A stretch of DNA of 10,629 nucleotides from Clostridiaceae bacterium (GCA_029256485.1 JAQSXU010000112.1:1-10629); one strand, 5' to 3'; positions 1 through 7,395 are shown, counted from the stretch's first letter. Notes: generated by a model from the sequence alone, not told the origin. Numbers and translations: made by a program.

Positions 1-34
1 TGAAGAACGTAGAAACAAAGGAAGGATAATTTAT

Positions 35-1435
35 ATGAATAAATTTGTATTTAACTTTACAGCACTTTTCCAAATATCAGTATTTTTAATAACTCTATAC
101 TATCTTATTCTATCATTTTTTGGGTTTTACAAAAAAAATGACAATGGAGCTGACAATTGTACACCCAGTAAAAAATTTGCATTATTAGTTGCAGCTCATA
201 ACGAAGAAGCTGTTATTGACAAAATTATTGAAAGTCTACTGGAGTTAGATTACCCTAAAGAATTGTATGATATTTTTGTTATAGCAGATAATTGTAATGA
301 CAGAACCGCTGAAATTGCCAGAAAGTATAACGTTAACGTATTTGAGAGAAAAGTACTGAACAAAAGAGGTAAGGGCTTTGCACTTGACTGGATGTTTAAA
401 AAGATTTTTGAAATGGATGTAAAATATGACTCCATAGCTATTTTTGATGCAGATAATTTGGTTTCAAAAAATTTCTTAAAGGAAATGAATTATAAGCTAA
501 TAAATGGTTATAAAGTTGTTCAAGGCTATATTGACAGCAAAAATCCCGATGATTCCTGGATAACAGAATCCTACTCCATTTCATTTTGGTCAGCTAACAG
601 ATTGTTTCAGCTTGCAAGAGCAAACCTAGGATTATCAAACCAAATTGGTGGAACAGGCTTTTGTGTAGACACAGAAATATTAAAAAAACTAGGCTGGGGG
701 GCCACCTGTTTAACTGAAGACCTTGAATTTACCTGCAAACTTGTGTTGAATGGTGAAAAAGTAGGTTGGGCACATAATGCAATTGTATATGATGAAAAGC
801 CGCTTACATTAAAGCAATCCTGGTTTCAAAGAAAGAGATGGATGCAAGGATTTGCAGATGTTTCCTCTAGATTTTTTACAAAGCTTATGAAAAAGGCAAT
901 AAGAGAGAAAAATTTCGTAGCTTTTGACTGTGCATTATACACAATACAGCCTTTTGTAACTCTTTTAATAGGAGTATCCGCAGTACTTACCTTATTGCAA
1001 AATAACAGTGAACATGGTTTAAGTATTTTTGTTATAAACTATTTGTTTGCGCCAATAGTTTGGAAAATATTTAGTGTATTTCAGTTTATATTTACTCCAT
1101 TAGTTATGCTTTTAGAAAATAAATTATCCAAAAAATTATTTTTCACATTTAGTGTTTATTCTTTAAACGTAATAATTTTTGGACTTATATTTGGAGATAA
1201 CATAAAATTATATCAACTTTCATTAGCACATATATTATATTTAAGTTTATTTGTAATTTTTCTAGCTATTGCTGATAGAAAATATTCACTAAAGATATTT
1301 ATTTGGTACTTATTGTATGGTGTATACACATTGACATGGATTCCAATAACAATACAGGGTATTCTGGATAAGGATAAAAAGGAATGGAGCCATACAAAAC
1401 ATATAAGACAAATAAGTATTCAAGATGTTGAATAA
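35..1435 (+). CDS. Processive-type family 2 glycosyltransferase, integral membrane
   Basis: Predicted inner-membrane GT2 enzyme of the cellulose synthase / hyaluronan synthase / poly-GlcNAc synthase-like group (COG1215 type), which moves sugar from a nucleotide-sugar onto a growing glycan or lipid-linked acceptor. One N-terminal hydrophobic segment (about residues 8-30) precedes the catalytic domain. Motifs in order: VAAHNEE (52-58), ADN (84-86), the metal-binding DAD (138-140), the catalytic-base TED (227-229) and QRKRW (265-269), which fits the processive Q(Q/R)xxRW motif. Five or six hydrophobic segments follow between about 296 and 442, then a short tail with KKEWSHTKH (448-456). At 466 residues it lacks a PilZ domain or other extension. 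The ATG is preceded by AAAGGAAGG at 17-25, a good Shine-Dalgarno with 9 nt spacing. No partner gene (deacetylase, export protein or second synthase subunit) is visible, and the upstream side is outside the window. The sugar and product cannot be assigned; the family call is secure. Confidence 0.9.
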   Translation: MNKFVFNFTALFQISVFLITLYYLILSFFGFYKKNDNGADNCTPSKKFALLVAAHNEEAVIDKIIESLLELDYPKELYDIFVIADNCNDRTAEIARKYNVNVFERKVLNKRGKGFALDWMFKKIFEMDVKYDSIAIFDADNLVSKNFLKEMNYKLINGYKVVQGYIDSKNPDDSWITESYSISFWSANRLFQLARANLGLSNQIGGTGFCVDTEILKKLGWGATCLTEDLEFTCKLVLNGEKVGWAHNAIVYDEKPLTLKQSWFQRKRWMQGFADVSSRFFTKLMKKAIREKNFVAFDCALYTIQPFVTLLIGVSAVLTLLQNNSEHGLSIFVINYLFAPIVWKIFSVFQFIFTPLVMLLENKLSKKLFFTFSVYSLNVIIFGLIFGDNIKLYQLSLAHILYLSLFVIFLAIADRKYSLKIFIWYLLYGVYTLTWIPITIQGILDKDKKEWSHTKHIRQISIQDVE

Positions 1436-1460
1436 AAAAGCACCGTAAGGTGCTTTTTTT
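1434..1460 (+). terminator. Intrinsic terminator after the glycosyltransferase
   Basis: AAAAAAGCACC and GGTGCTTTTTT form an 11-bp stem around a GTAA tetraloop and run into an uninterrupted T-tract. The stem begins inside the stop codon. The A-run on the left arm would make it work on both strands, although no converging gene is present. Confidence 0.93.
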
Positions 1461-1485
1461 CTATGAATTTTAATATATCTAAGTA

Positions 1486-1515
1486 TTAAAAATTTTCTAA
1501 AATTTATGATATAAT
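1486..1515 (+). promoter_or_regulatory. Candidate sigma-A promoter for hutU
   Basis: A perfect -10 box TATAAT at 1510-1515 lies 18 bp after a weak -35 TTAAAA at 1486-1491 (4 of 6 consensus matches). Transcription would start near 1522, giving a leader of about 47 nt. The region is very AT-rich, so the -35 call is uncertain. The preceding terminator makes an independent promoter here likely. Confidence 0.55.
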
Positions 1516-1568
1516 ATATTTAAATGTGATATGTAAAATATAAACAACTAAGTATTGGGGGTAATAAA

Positions 1569-3596
1569 ATGATTAATAATTTAAATATCTCAGGATCAAT
1601 GAAAATAAAACTTGATGAAGAACTTCCTGAAATTCAGAGTTTTATAATTGGAATAAGAAGAGCACCTGACAGGGGATTTAATCTTACAGCCGCTCAAACC
1701 AAAGTTGCTTTAAAAAATGCTCTTAGATACATTCCTGAGAAATATCATGAAATTTTAGCGCCAGAATTTTTAAAAGAACTCATGTCTCGTGGAAGAATAT
1801 ATGGTTATAGATTCAGACCCGAAGGTAAAATCTTTGGGAAACCCATCGATGAGTATAAGGGGAATTGTATTGAGGCAAAAGCCTTTCAGGTAATGATAGA
1901 TAATAATTTGGATTTTGATGTTGCTCTTTATCCTTACGAGCTAGTTACTTATGGTGAGACAGGCCAAGTATGTCAAAACTGGATGCAATATAGATTAATA
2001 AAGAAATACCTAGAGGTAATGACTGATAATCAAACTTTAGTAATTGAGTCTGGGCATCCGCTTGGATTATTTAAATCTAATCCCACAGCTCCAAGAGTAA
2101 TCATTACAAACGGATTAATGGTAGGTCAATTTGACAACACCAATGATTGGCATTATGCTACTCAAATGGGTGTTGCAAACTATGGGCAGATGACAGCAGG
2201 GGGATGGATGTACATTGGTCCGCAGGGTATTGTTCATGGAACATTTAATACTTTGCTTAATGCAGGCAGACTAAAATTAGGTCTTAATGGTAATGATGAT
2301 TTAAAAGGACATATTTTTGTATCCTCTGGCCTTGGAGGAATGAGTGGTGCTCAGCCAAAGGCTATAGAGATAGCTGGAGGGGTAGGAATAATAGCAGAGG
2401 TAGATTACTCAAGAATTAAAACAAGATTAGATCAGGGCTGGGTAAGAATGGTGTCCTCTAATTTAAATGAAATTTTCAATACTGCAGAGGAATATATGAA
2501 AAATAAGCAGCCAATATCTATTGCATATAATGGTAATATAGTTGACTTATTAGAATATGCTGTAAAAGAAAATATTAATATTGAACTGCTTTCTGATCAA
2601 ACATCCTGTCATGCCGTATATGATGGTGGGTATTGTCCTCAAGGAATTACATTTGAAAAAAGAACGGAAATGCTAAGAAATAATAGAGATGAATTCACAA
2701 ATTTAGTAAATAAAAGTCTTAGAAAACATTTCGAATTAATTAAAATATTAGTTGGAAGAGGAACATATTTCTTCGACTATGGTAACTCATTTATGAAGGC
2801 TATATATGATGCAGGAGTTTCTGAAATTTCCAAAAACGGTACAGATGATAAGGATGGATTTATTTTTCCTTCTTATGTGGAAGATATAATGGGTCCTGAA
2901 TTATTTGATTTTGGCTATGGACCTTTTAGATGGGTATGTTTATCTAGGAACCATGGTGATTTGATAAAAACTGACAATGCAGCAATGAACTGCATAGATC
3001 CAAATAAGAGACCTCAGGATAGGGATAATTATGTTTGGATAAGGGATGCCGAAAAAAACAAACTTGTTGTTGGAACTGAGGCCAGAATACTTTATCAGGA
3101 TGCTGCAGGCAGAATTAAAATAGCTAAAAAATTCAATGAAATGGTTCGTAATAAAGAAATAGGACCAGTAATGATAGGAAGAGACCATCACGATGTAAGC
3201 GGTACAGATTCTCCTTTTAGAGAAACAGCAAATATTAAAGATGGCAGTAATATCATGGCTGACATGGCAATACAATGCTATGCTGGTAATGCGGCAAGAG
3301 GAATGAGTTTAGTTACTCTTCATAATGGCGGAGGTGTAGGCATAGGAAAATCAATTAATGGAGGATTTGGGCTGGTACTGGATGGAAGCGAAAGAATAGA
3401 TAATATTATTGATTCTGCTATGAGTTGGGACGTTATGGGAGGAGTGGCAAGACGTGCTTGGGCAAGAAATGAGAATTCTATATCAACAAGCATGGAATTC
3501 AATAAAAATAACGGTGGACTTCAACAGATTACTATACCATACTTGACAAATGATAACCTAATAAATAATATTGTAGATGGAGCCTTTTCTAAGTAA
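1569..3596 (+). CDS. hutU: Urocanate hydratase (urocanase), long form
   Basis: Cytosolic NAD+-dependent enzyme converting urocanate to 4-imidazolone-5-propionate, the second step of histidine breakdown to glutamate. NAD is a tightly bound electrophilic cofactor. The 675 residues match the long urocanases (mammalian UROC1 is about this size), not the roughly 555-residue HutU of Bacillus or Pseudomonas. Visible family motifs: YGETGQVCQNW (128-138), YGQMTAGGWMYIGPQG (205-220), the Rossmann-type GLGGMSGAQ (254-262), FFDYGNSF (401-408), YVEDIMGPELFDFGYGPFRW (436-455) followed by Cys457, which is the likely counterpart of the active-site cysteine in short urocanases, and a C-terminal block with RDHHDVSG (538-545), DSPFRET (547-553), HNGGGVGIGKS (585-595) and LDGS (604-607). 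The ATG is 7 nt after a run of five Gs (1557-1561). hutH, hutI and formiminotransferase genes are absent from the window. The function is clear from conservation. Confidence 0.95.
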   Translation: MINNLNISGSMKIKLDEELPEIQSFIIGIRRAPDRGFNLTAAQTKVALKNALRYIPEKYHEILAPEFLKELMSRGRIYGYRFRPEGKIFGKPIDEYKGNCIEAKAFQVMIDNNLDFDVALYPYELVTYGETGQVCQNWMQYRLIKKYLEVMTDNQTLVIESGHPLGLFKSNPTAPRVIITNGLMVGQFDNTNDWHYATQMGVANYGQMTAGGWMYIGPQGIVHGTFNTLLNAGRLKLGLNGNDDLKGHIFVSSGLGGMSGAQPKAIEIAGGVGIIAEVDYSRIKTRLDQGWVRMVSSNLNEIFNTAEEYMKNKQPISIAYNGNIVDLLEYAVKENINIELLSDQTSCHAVYDGGYCPQGITFEKRTEMLRNNRDEFTNLVNKSLRKHFELIKILVGRGTYFFDYGNSFMKAIYDAGVSEISKNGTDDKDGFIFPSYVEDIMGPELFDFGYGPFRWVCLSRNHGDLIKTDNAAMNCIDPNKRPQDRDNYVWIRDAEKNKLVVGTEARILYQDAAGRIKIAKKFNEMVRNKEIGPVMIGRDHHDVSGTDSPFRETANIKDGSNIMADMAIQCYAGNAARGMSLVTLHNGGGVGIGKSINGGFGLVLDGSERIDNIIDSAMSWDVMGGVARRAWARNENSISTSMEFNKNNGGLQQITIPYLTNDNLINNIVDGAFSK

Positions 3597-3603
3597 AAGC
3601 ACA

Positions 3604-3636
3604 GGACTGTATTAAAACATACAGTCCATTTAATTT
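3604..3636 (+). terminator. Hairpin after hutU with weak U-tract
   Basis: A perfect 9-bp stem, GGACTGTAT paired with ATACAGTCC around a TAAAAC loop (3604-3627), starts 8 nt after the hutU stop. The downstream tract ATTTAATTT is broken by As, so termination may be incomplete. Some readthrough into rluB is possible. Confidence 0.7.
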
Positions 3637-3672
3637 AATTAAGGTACAAATAAATATATTAATGGTGATAAT

Positions 3673-4386
3673 ATGAATGAAAGATTACAGAAGTATTTGG
3701 CAAGGTGTGGAATTGCATCTAGAAGAAAATGTGAAGAATATATTTTAAGCGGAAAAGTGAAAGTAAATGGAACAGTAGTTACAGAGCTTGGTGTTAAAGT
3801 AGATGGTTTAAACGATATTGTTCAATTCAATAATAAAGCAGTAAAGCCAGAAGAAAAAAAAATATATATTGCATTGAATAAACCTACTGGATATGTTTCT
3901 ACTGTTAAGGATGAAAAGAATAGGAAAACTATATTGGATTTAGTGAAGGTAGAGGAAAGGATTTATCCAATAGGAAGATTAGATTATGATACCTCTGGAT
4001 TAATTTTGTTAACAAACGATGGGGAACTGTACAACAAGATAATACACCCAAGAGAAGAAAAAAATAAAGTTTACATTGCGGAAATTGTAGGAATACCAAC
4101 TGTAGAGGAATTAATTAAATTCCGCAGTGGTATTATTATTGATAATTACAAAACTGCACCATCTAAAATAAACATTTTCAAGATAGGAAAAGGAACCTGC
4201 ACAGTTGAAATTGTTATTCATGAGGGTAAGAACAGACAAATAAGAAAAATGTGTGATTCTATAAAGCATCCAGTAATAAGTCTAAGAAGGTTAGAAGTAG
4301 CAGGAATCAAATTGGGAAATCTACAAGAGGGAAAGTGGAGATACCTGACAGTTGATGAAATCATACATTTAAAAAGTTATAAATAG
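3673..4386 (+). CDS. rluB: 23S rRNA pseudouridine synthase, RluB/RsuA family
   Basis: Isomerises a specific uridine to pseudouridine in rRNA. Family members of this type in Gram-positives act on 23S rRNA near the peptidyl-transferase region (E. coli U2605 for RluB). An N-terminal S4 RNA-binding domain spans about residues 2-60 (MNERLQKYLARCGIASRRK, then GKVKVNG). The catalytic domain follows: LNKPTGYVST (68-77), the signature GRLDYDTSGL (101-110) with catalytic Asp104, LLTNDGEL (112-119), and EGKNRQIRKM (184-193). The 237-residue length is normal. The start is set by GGTGAT at 3664-3669, a Shine-Dalgarno pairing with the AUCACC part of the 16S tail, hence the short 3-nt spacer. It is followed at 28 nt by mnmM, forming a likely RNA-modification operon. 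RsuA (16S) is the paralogue it could be confused with; the S4 domain and the RQIRKM context favour RluB. The exact target uridine is inferred from the family. Confidence 0.9.
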   Translation: MNERLQKYLARCGIASRRKCEEYILSGKVKVNGTVVTELGVKVDGLNDIVQFNNKAVKPEEKKIYIALNKPTGYVSTVKDEKNRKTILDLVKVEERIYPIGRLDYDTSGLILLTNDGELYNKIIHPREEKNKVYIAEIVGIPTVEELIKFRSGIIIDNYKTAPSKINIFKIGKGTCTVEIVIHEGKNRQIRKMCDSIKHPVISLRRLEVAGIKLGNLQEGKWRYLTVDEIIHLKSYK

Positions 4387-4401
4387 ACGAATTTTTAAGT
4401 T

Positions 4402-4411
4402 GGAAGGCGAT
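4402..4411 (+). promoter_or_regulatory. Ribosome binding site deciding the mnmM start
   Basis: GGAAGGCGAT spans 4402-4411. GGAAGG leaves 7 nt to the ATG at 4415, and GGCGAT mimics the GGTGAT-type site seen before rluB. This site lies inside the longer reading frame that could begin at TTG 4400, which itself has no upstream Shine-Dalgarno. Translation therefore very probably starts at 4415. Confidence 0.8.
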
Positions 4412-4414
4412 AAA

Positions 4415-4957
4415 ATGTTTAACTACTCCTCGGATGTAAGCAGCTTAGCGCATTATATAATTAAAAATTTTTGTAAGACTAAAAATGTTGCAGTTGATGC
4501 CACCTTAGGCAATGGATTAGACACCGATTTTTTAAGTAAATTATTTAAAAAAGTATATTCATTTGAAATTCAAAGTGAAGCTGTTTCCAAATATAATACT
4601 AAAAAAAGTGAAAATGTTAAGCTTATTAATGATTCACACGAATTCATAAATAAATATATTAATGAAAAGGTGAATTGTGTTATGCTTAATCTTGGATATC
4701 TTCCAGGTGGTGATAAAAGTATCACCACAAAATACGAATCCACTATTAAATGCATTAGAAATGCATTAGAATTAATTGATAATGAAGGAATTATTACAAT
4801 TGCTGTATATACTGGTCATAAGGAAGGGACAGACGAAAGTACAAAAATTATGGAATATGTAAAAAAACTTTCTAAAAATCAGTTTGCAGTGATAAAGCAC
4901 ACATATGAAAACAGGGGAAATAACCCACCTTATCTAATAGTTATAGAAAAAAGGTAA
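4415..4957 (+). CDS. mnmM: tRNA wobble-uridine methyltransferase MnmM (YtqB family)
   Basis: Class I SAM-dependent methyltransferase. Bacillus subtilis MnmM (formerly YtqB, once annotated as an rRNA methylase) methylates 5-aminomethyl-2-thiouridine at tRNA position 34, completing mnm5s2U in bacteria lacking MnmC. Numbering from the ATG at 4415 (180 residues): the SAM-binding loop VDATLGNGLDT is at 27-37, the family hallmark NLGYLPGGDKSITT at 92-105, VYTGHKEGTDES at 131-142, and the C-terminal NNPPYLIVIEK at 169-179. These blocks match the YtqB family closely. A longer version beginning at TTG 4400 adds five residues but has no ribosome binding site. It is 28 nt after rluB and likely co-transcribed; no terminator is visible after its stop. 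The family call is firm; the substrate is taken from the characterised homologue. Confidence 0.88.
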   Translation: MFNYSSDVSSLAHYIIKNFCKTKNVAVDATLGNGLDTDFLSKLFKKVYSFEIQSEAVSKYNTKKSENVKLINDSHEFINKYINEKVNCVMLNLGYLPGGDKSITTKYESTIKCIRNALELIDNEGIITIAVYTGHKEGTDESTKIMEYVKKLSKNQFAVIKHTYENRGNNPPYLIVIEKR

Positions 4958-4970
4958 TATGAATGATATA

Positions 4971-4999
4971 TTGCTAAATTGTTCAATTAATGTTAAAAT
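4971..4999 (+). promoter_or_regulatory. Extended -10 promoter for the RpiR-family gene
   Basis: -35 TTGCTA (4971-4976) and -10 TAAAAT (4994-4999) are separated by 17 bp. A TGT triplet (4991-4993) directly before the -10 gives an extended -10 element. Transcription would start near 5006, giving a leader of about 45 nt. Confidence 0.6.
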
Positions 5000-5011
5000 G
5001 AAATAAATGTT

Positions 5012-5021
5012 GCATATATGC
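5012..5021 (+). repeat. Short palindrome in the rpiR-family leader
   Basis: GCATATATGC is a perfect 10-bp palindrome a few bases after the predicted transcription start. Its position would suit an autoregulatory operator, but a 10-bp, mostly AT palindrome can occur by chance. Confidence 0.3.
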
Positions 5022-5050
5022 TTTATTTTTGGGGAAAGGATTGAATCGAT

Positions 5051-5935
5051 ATGGAAGAAAATAAACAAGATCTAATGCGTACAATACAAATGAAATTTCC
5101 AAGATTAAGTAAAGGTCAAAAGCTTATTGCGGAGTACATATTAAAACATTATGATAAAGCTGCTTTTATGACAGCCGCAAAATTAGGAATAAGCGTAGGT
5201 GTGAGTGAATCTACGGTAGTAAGGTTTGCAAATGAATTAGGCTTTTCAGGTTATCCAAAACTGCAAAAGGCTCTACAAGAGTTAATTAAAAATAAATTAA
5301 CATCAGTTCAAAGAATAGAACTTTCCAATGATTTTGTTAGCGAAGGAACTGCACTTAAGGGTGTATTAAAATCTGATATAGAAAATATCAGGGCAACTTT
5401 AGAGAAAATTAATCATAAGACATTTGAGGATGTAGTAAATTCTATTTTTGCAGTAAAAAGAATTTATATTATTGGATTAAGAAGCTCTACAGCTCTTGCT
5501 GAATTCCTTGGATTTTATTTAAACTTAATTTTAGATAATGTTAAAGTAGTTAGTTATGGTATCAGTGATACCTTTGAGCAAATGATTAATGTTAATGAAG
5601 AAGATTTAGTTATTGGTATTGGATTTCCTAGATATGCATCAAGAACAGTAGAATCTTTAACTTTTGCACATAAAAGAGGTGCTAAAGTAGTTGCTCTTAC
5701 TGACAGCCTGCTTTCTCCATTAGCTGCAAGAGCTGATTATACTTTAATAGCCCAAAGTAATATGGCATCATTTGTAGATTCACTTGTGGCTCCATTAAGT
5801 GTGATAAATGCATTAATTATTTCAGTTGGATTGCGAGAAAAACAAAAAATTTCAAGTACTTTTACAGAATTGGAAAACATTTGGCAAGAATATCAAGTAT
5901 ATCAGTATAAAGATAACGCGGATAATCAATACTAA
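5051..5935 (+). CDS. MurR/RpiR-family transcriptional regulator
   Basis: DNA-binding regulator with an N-terminal RpiR-type helix-turn-helix and a C-terminal SIS (sugar isomerase) effector domain. The HTH region spans about residues 1-77: FPRLSKGQKLIAEYIL (16-31), then the turn and recognition helix VGVSESTVVRFANELGFSGY (49-68), which is strongly family-like. The SIS domain spans about 125-260, with IYIIGLRSSTALAEF (138-152), DLVIGIGF (185-192) and AKVVALTDS (211-219), the usual alternating strands and phosphosugar-binding loops. The 294-residue length is standard. It starts at ATG 5051, 10 nt after AAAGGA. Known relatives sense sugar phosphates or amino-sugar phosphates such as MurNAc-6-P, but no sugar catabolic or PTS gene is adjacent here; the next gene is gluD. 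The ligand and targets are unknown. It has its own promoter and terminator, so it is a single-gene unit. Confidence 0.92.
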   Translation: MEENKQDLMRTIQMKFPRLSKGQKLIAEYILKHYDKAAFMTAAKLGISVGVSESTVVRFANELGFSGYPKLQKALQELIKNKLTSVQRIELSNDFVSEGTALKGVLKSDIENIRATLEKINHKTFEDVVNSIFAVKRIYIIGLRSSTALAEFLGFYLNLILDNVKVVSYGISDTFEQMINVNEEDLVIGIGFPRYASRTVESLTFAHKRGAKVVALTDSLLSPLAARADYTLIAQSNMASFVDSLVAPLSVINALIISVGLREKQKISSTFTELENIWQEYQVYQYKDNADNQY

Positions 5936-5969
5936 AAGCAGGTAATAAAACACCTGCTTTTCTTTTTTT
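5934..5969 (+). terminator. Intrinsic terminator after the RpiR-family gene
   Basis: AAAAGCAGGT (5934-5943) pairs perfectly with ACCTGCTTTT (5952-5961) around an 8-nt loop, followed by CTTTTTTT. The left arm begins within the stop codon. It separates the regulator from gluD transcription. Confidence 0.93.
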
Positions 5970-5988
5970 ATATAATAAAATAGTATTT

Positions 5989-6016
5989 TTTAAAATTTTG
6001 AAATATTTTTTATAAT
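5989..6016 (+). promoter_or_regulatory. Candidate distal promoter for gluD
   Basis: A perfect TATAAT (6011-6016) has a weak TTTAAA (5989-5994) 16 bp upstream. It would give a leader of about 100 nt. A competing candidate lies nearer the gene: TTGTAA (6054-6059) and TAAAAT (6078-6083), 18 bp apart. In DNA this AT-rich I cannot decide between them from sequence alone. Confidence 0.4.
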
Positions 6017-6075
6017 GATGCAGGAATATCTAAAATTATATAGAATATATATATTGTAAGATGGTAAACATTCAT

Positions 6076-6102
6076 AATAAAATATTCTTGAAATATTATA
6101 TT
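6076..6102 (+). repeat. AT-only inverted repeat just before the gluD ribosome binding site
   Basis: AATAAAATATT (6076-6086) and AATATTATATT (6092-6102) pair at 10 of 11 positions around a CTTGA spacer. The repeat ends 6 nt before AGGAGGT (6109-6115). It could be a weak leader hairpin, or an operator overlapping the proximal -10 candidate at 6078-6083. Its all-A/T composition lowers its significance. Confidence 0.35.
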
Positions 6103-6121
6103 CATTTTAGGAGGTATTATC

Positions 6122-7387
6122 ATGGCAAAGGAAAATTTAAATCCATTTGAAAATGCTCAAATGATGGTAAAGGAAGCTTGTGACAAACTAGGTATGGACC
6201 CAGCAGTGTACGAAATACTAAAACAGCCCTTAAGAGTTTTAGAAGTAAATATACCTGTTAGGATGGACGACGGTTCAGTAAAGGTTTTCAAAGGCTTTAG
6301 ATCACAGCATAACGATGCAGTTGGTCCTACAAAAGGTGGTATTAGATTTCATCAGAATGTATCTATAGAAGAGGTAAAAGCACTTTCTATATGGATGACA
6401 TTTAAATGTTCTGTAACAGGAATTCCTTATGGAGGAGGAAAAGGCGGTATTATTGTTGATCCAAAGACTCTTTCACAAGGTGAATTAGAAAGATTATGCA
6501 GAGCATATATTGATGGAATTTATAAATTAATCGGAGAAAAAGTAGATGTACCAGCTCCAGACGTTAATACTAATGGTCAGATTATGTCCTGGATGGCAGA
6601 TGAATACAATAAATTAGTAGGTTACAGTGCAATTGGAACCTTTACAGGTAAGCCTTTAGATTTTGGCGGATCAAAAGGAAGAAATGCTGCTACTGGGTAT
6701 GGCGTAGCTGTTACAGCAAGAGAAGCTTCCGCAAAATTAGGCATAGATATGAAAAAAGCTAAAATAGCTCTTCAAGGTTTTGGCAATGTAGGTAGTTTTA
6801 CTGCTTTAAACTGCGAAAAGCTAGGTGCAAAGATTGTTGCTGTTTCGGAATGGTGCAGAGAAAAAGGAAGTTATGTAGTCTATAATGAAAACGGTTTAGA
6901 TGCTGCAACCATGATTAATTATATAAATGAAAACGGAAATTTACTTGGATTGCCTGGTGCCAAGGAAATATCAATGGATGAATTCTGGGGACTCAATGTT
7001 GATATATTAATTCCAGCTGCACTGGAGAATTCAATCACAAGTGATGTTGCAAAAAAAATACAAGCAAAATTAGTATGTGAAGCTGCCAATGGTCCAATAA
7101 CTCCTGATGCTGATAAAGTTTTATTTGAAAAGGGTATTCTTGTTACACCAGATATTTTGACAAATGCAGGCGGAGTAACAGTTTCCTATTTTGAATGGGT
7201 TCAAAATTTGTATGGATACTATTGGGGAGAAGAAGAAGTTGAGCATAAAGAAGAAATAGCAATGGTAAATGCCTTTAATGATATATGGTCAATAAAAGAA
7301 GAATATAAAGTATCAATGAGAAATGCAGCTTATATGCATTCCATTAGAAGAGTATCAAAAGCAATGAAGCTAAGAGGCTGGTATTAA
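6122..7387 (+). CDS. gluD: NAD-specific glutamate dehydrogenase
   Basis: Cytosolic hexameric-type enzyme (Glu/Leu/Phe/Val dehydrogenase family) catalysing reversible oxidative deamination of L-glutamate to 2-oxoglutarate and ammonium. In clostridia it feeds amino-acid fermentation. Visible catalytic elements: GPTKGGIRFH (68-77) with Lys71, GIPYGGGKGG (100-109) with catalytic Lys107, and APDVNT (145-150) with catalytic Asp147. The nucleotide fold carries GFGNVG (219-224), followed by an acidic SEW (242-244) at the end of the second strand, in line with NAD use. LTNAGGVTVSYFEWVQN (346-362) is the substrate and hinge region. The 421-residue length and the C-terminal end MKLRGWY are those of the Clostridioides difficile GluD type. 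A near-consensus AGGAGGT sits 6 nt before the ATG, suggesting high expression. It is a single-gene unit between two terminators, downstream of an RpiR-type regulator. Cofactor specificity is inferred. Confidence 0.96.
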   Translation: MAKENLNPFENAQMMVKEACDKLGMDPAVYEILKQPLRVLEVNIPVRMDDGSVKVFKGFRSQHNDAVGPTKGGIRFHQNVSIEEVKALSIWMTFKCSVTGIPYGGGKGGIIVDPKTLSQGELERLCRAYIDGIYKLIGEKVDVPAPDVNTNGQIMSWMADEYNKLVGYSAIGTFTGKPLDFGGSKGRNAATGYGVAVTAREASAKLGIDMKKAKIALQGFGNVGSFTALNCEKLGAKIVAVSEWCREKGSYVVYNENGLDAATMINYINENGNLLGLPGAKEISMDEFWGLNVDILIPAALENSITSDVAKKIQAKLVCEAANGPITPDADKVLFEKGILVTPDILTNAGGVTVSYFEWVQNLYGYYWGEEEVEHKEEIAMVNAFNDIWSIKEEYKVSMRNAAYMHSIRRVSKAMKLRGWY

Positions 7388-7395
7388 TCATTTTC

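Noticed and set aside
1..34. TGA at the first bases as the stop of an upstream gene
   Set aside because: Too little sequence is available to show a coding frame. Only the ribosome binding site of the glycosyltransferase can be supported here.
1479..1556. CTAAGTATT repeated at 1479-1487 and 1548-1556 around the hutU promoter
   Set aside because: Two copies of a 9-bp AT-rich word 69 bp apart can arise by chance. One overlaps the region next to the ribosome binding site, and there is no symmetry suggesting a protein site.
2940..3275. 111-codon open frame on the minus strand
   Set aside because: It lies wholly inside hutU, whose conserved motifs run through this stretch. The antisense translation shows no recognisable domain.
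4400..4414. TTG start extending mnmM by five residues
   Set aside because: The extension would contain the ribosome binding site for ATG 4415 and has none of its own.
4959..5006. 15-codon reading frame after mnmM
   Set aside because: It has no good ribosome binding site separate from the mnmM coding end, overlaps the -35 and -10 of the next promoter, and encodes nothing recognisable.
1569..7387. hutU and gluD as one histidine-to-glutamate catabolic operon
   Set aside because: Three hairpins and at least two promoters separate them, and the intervening genes are RNA-modification enzymes and a regulator.
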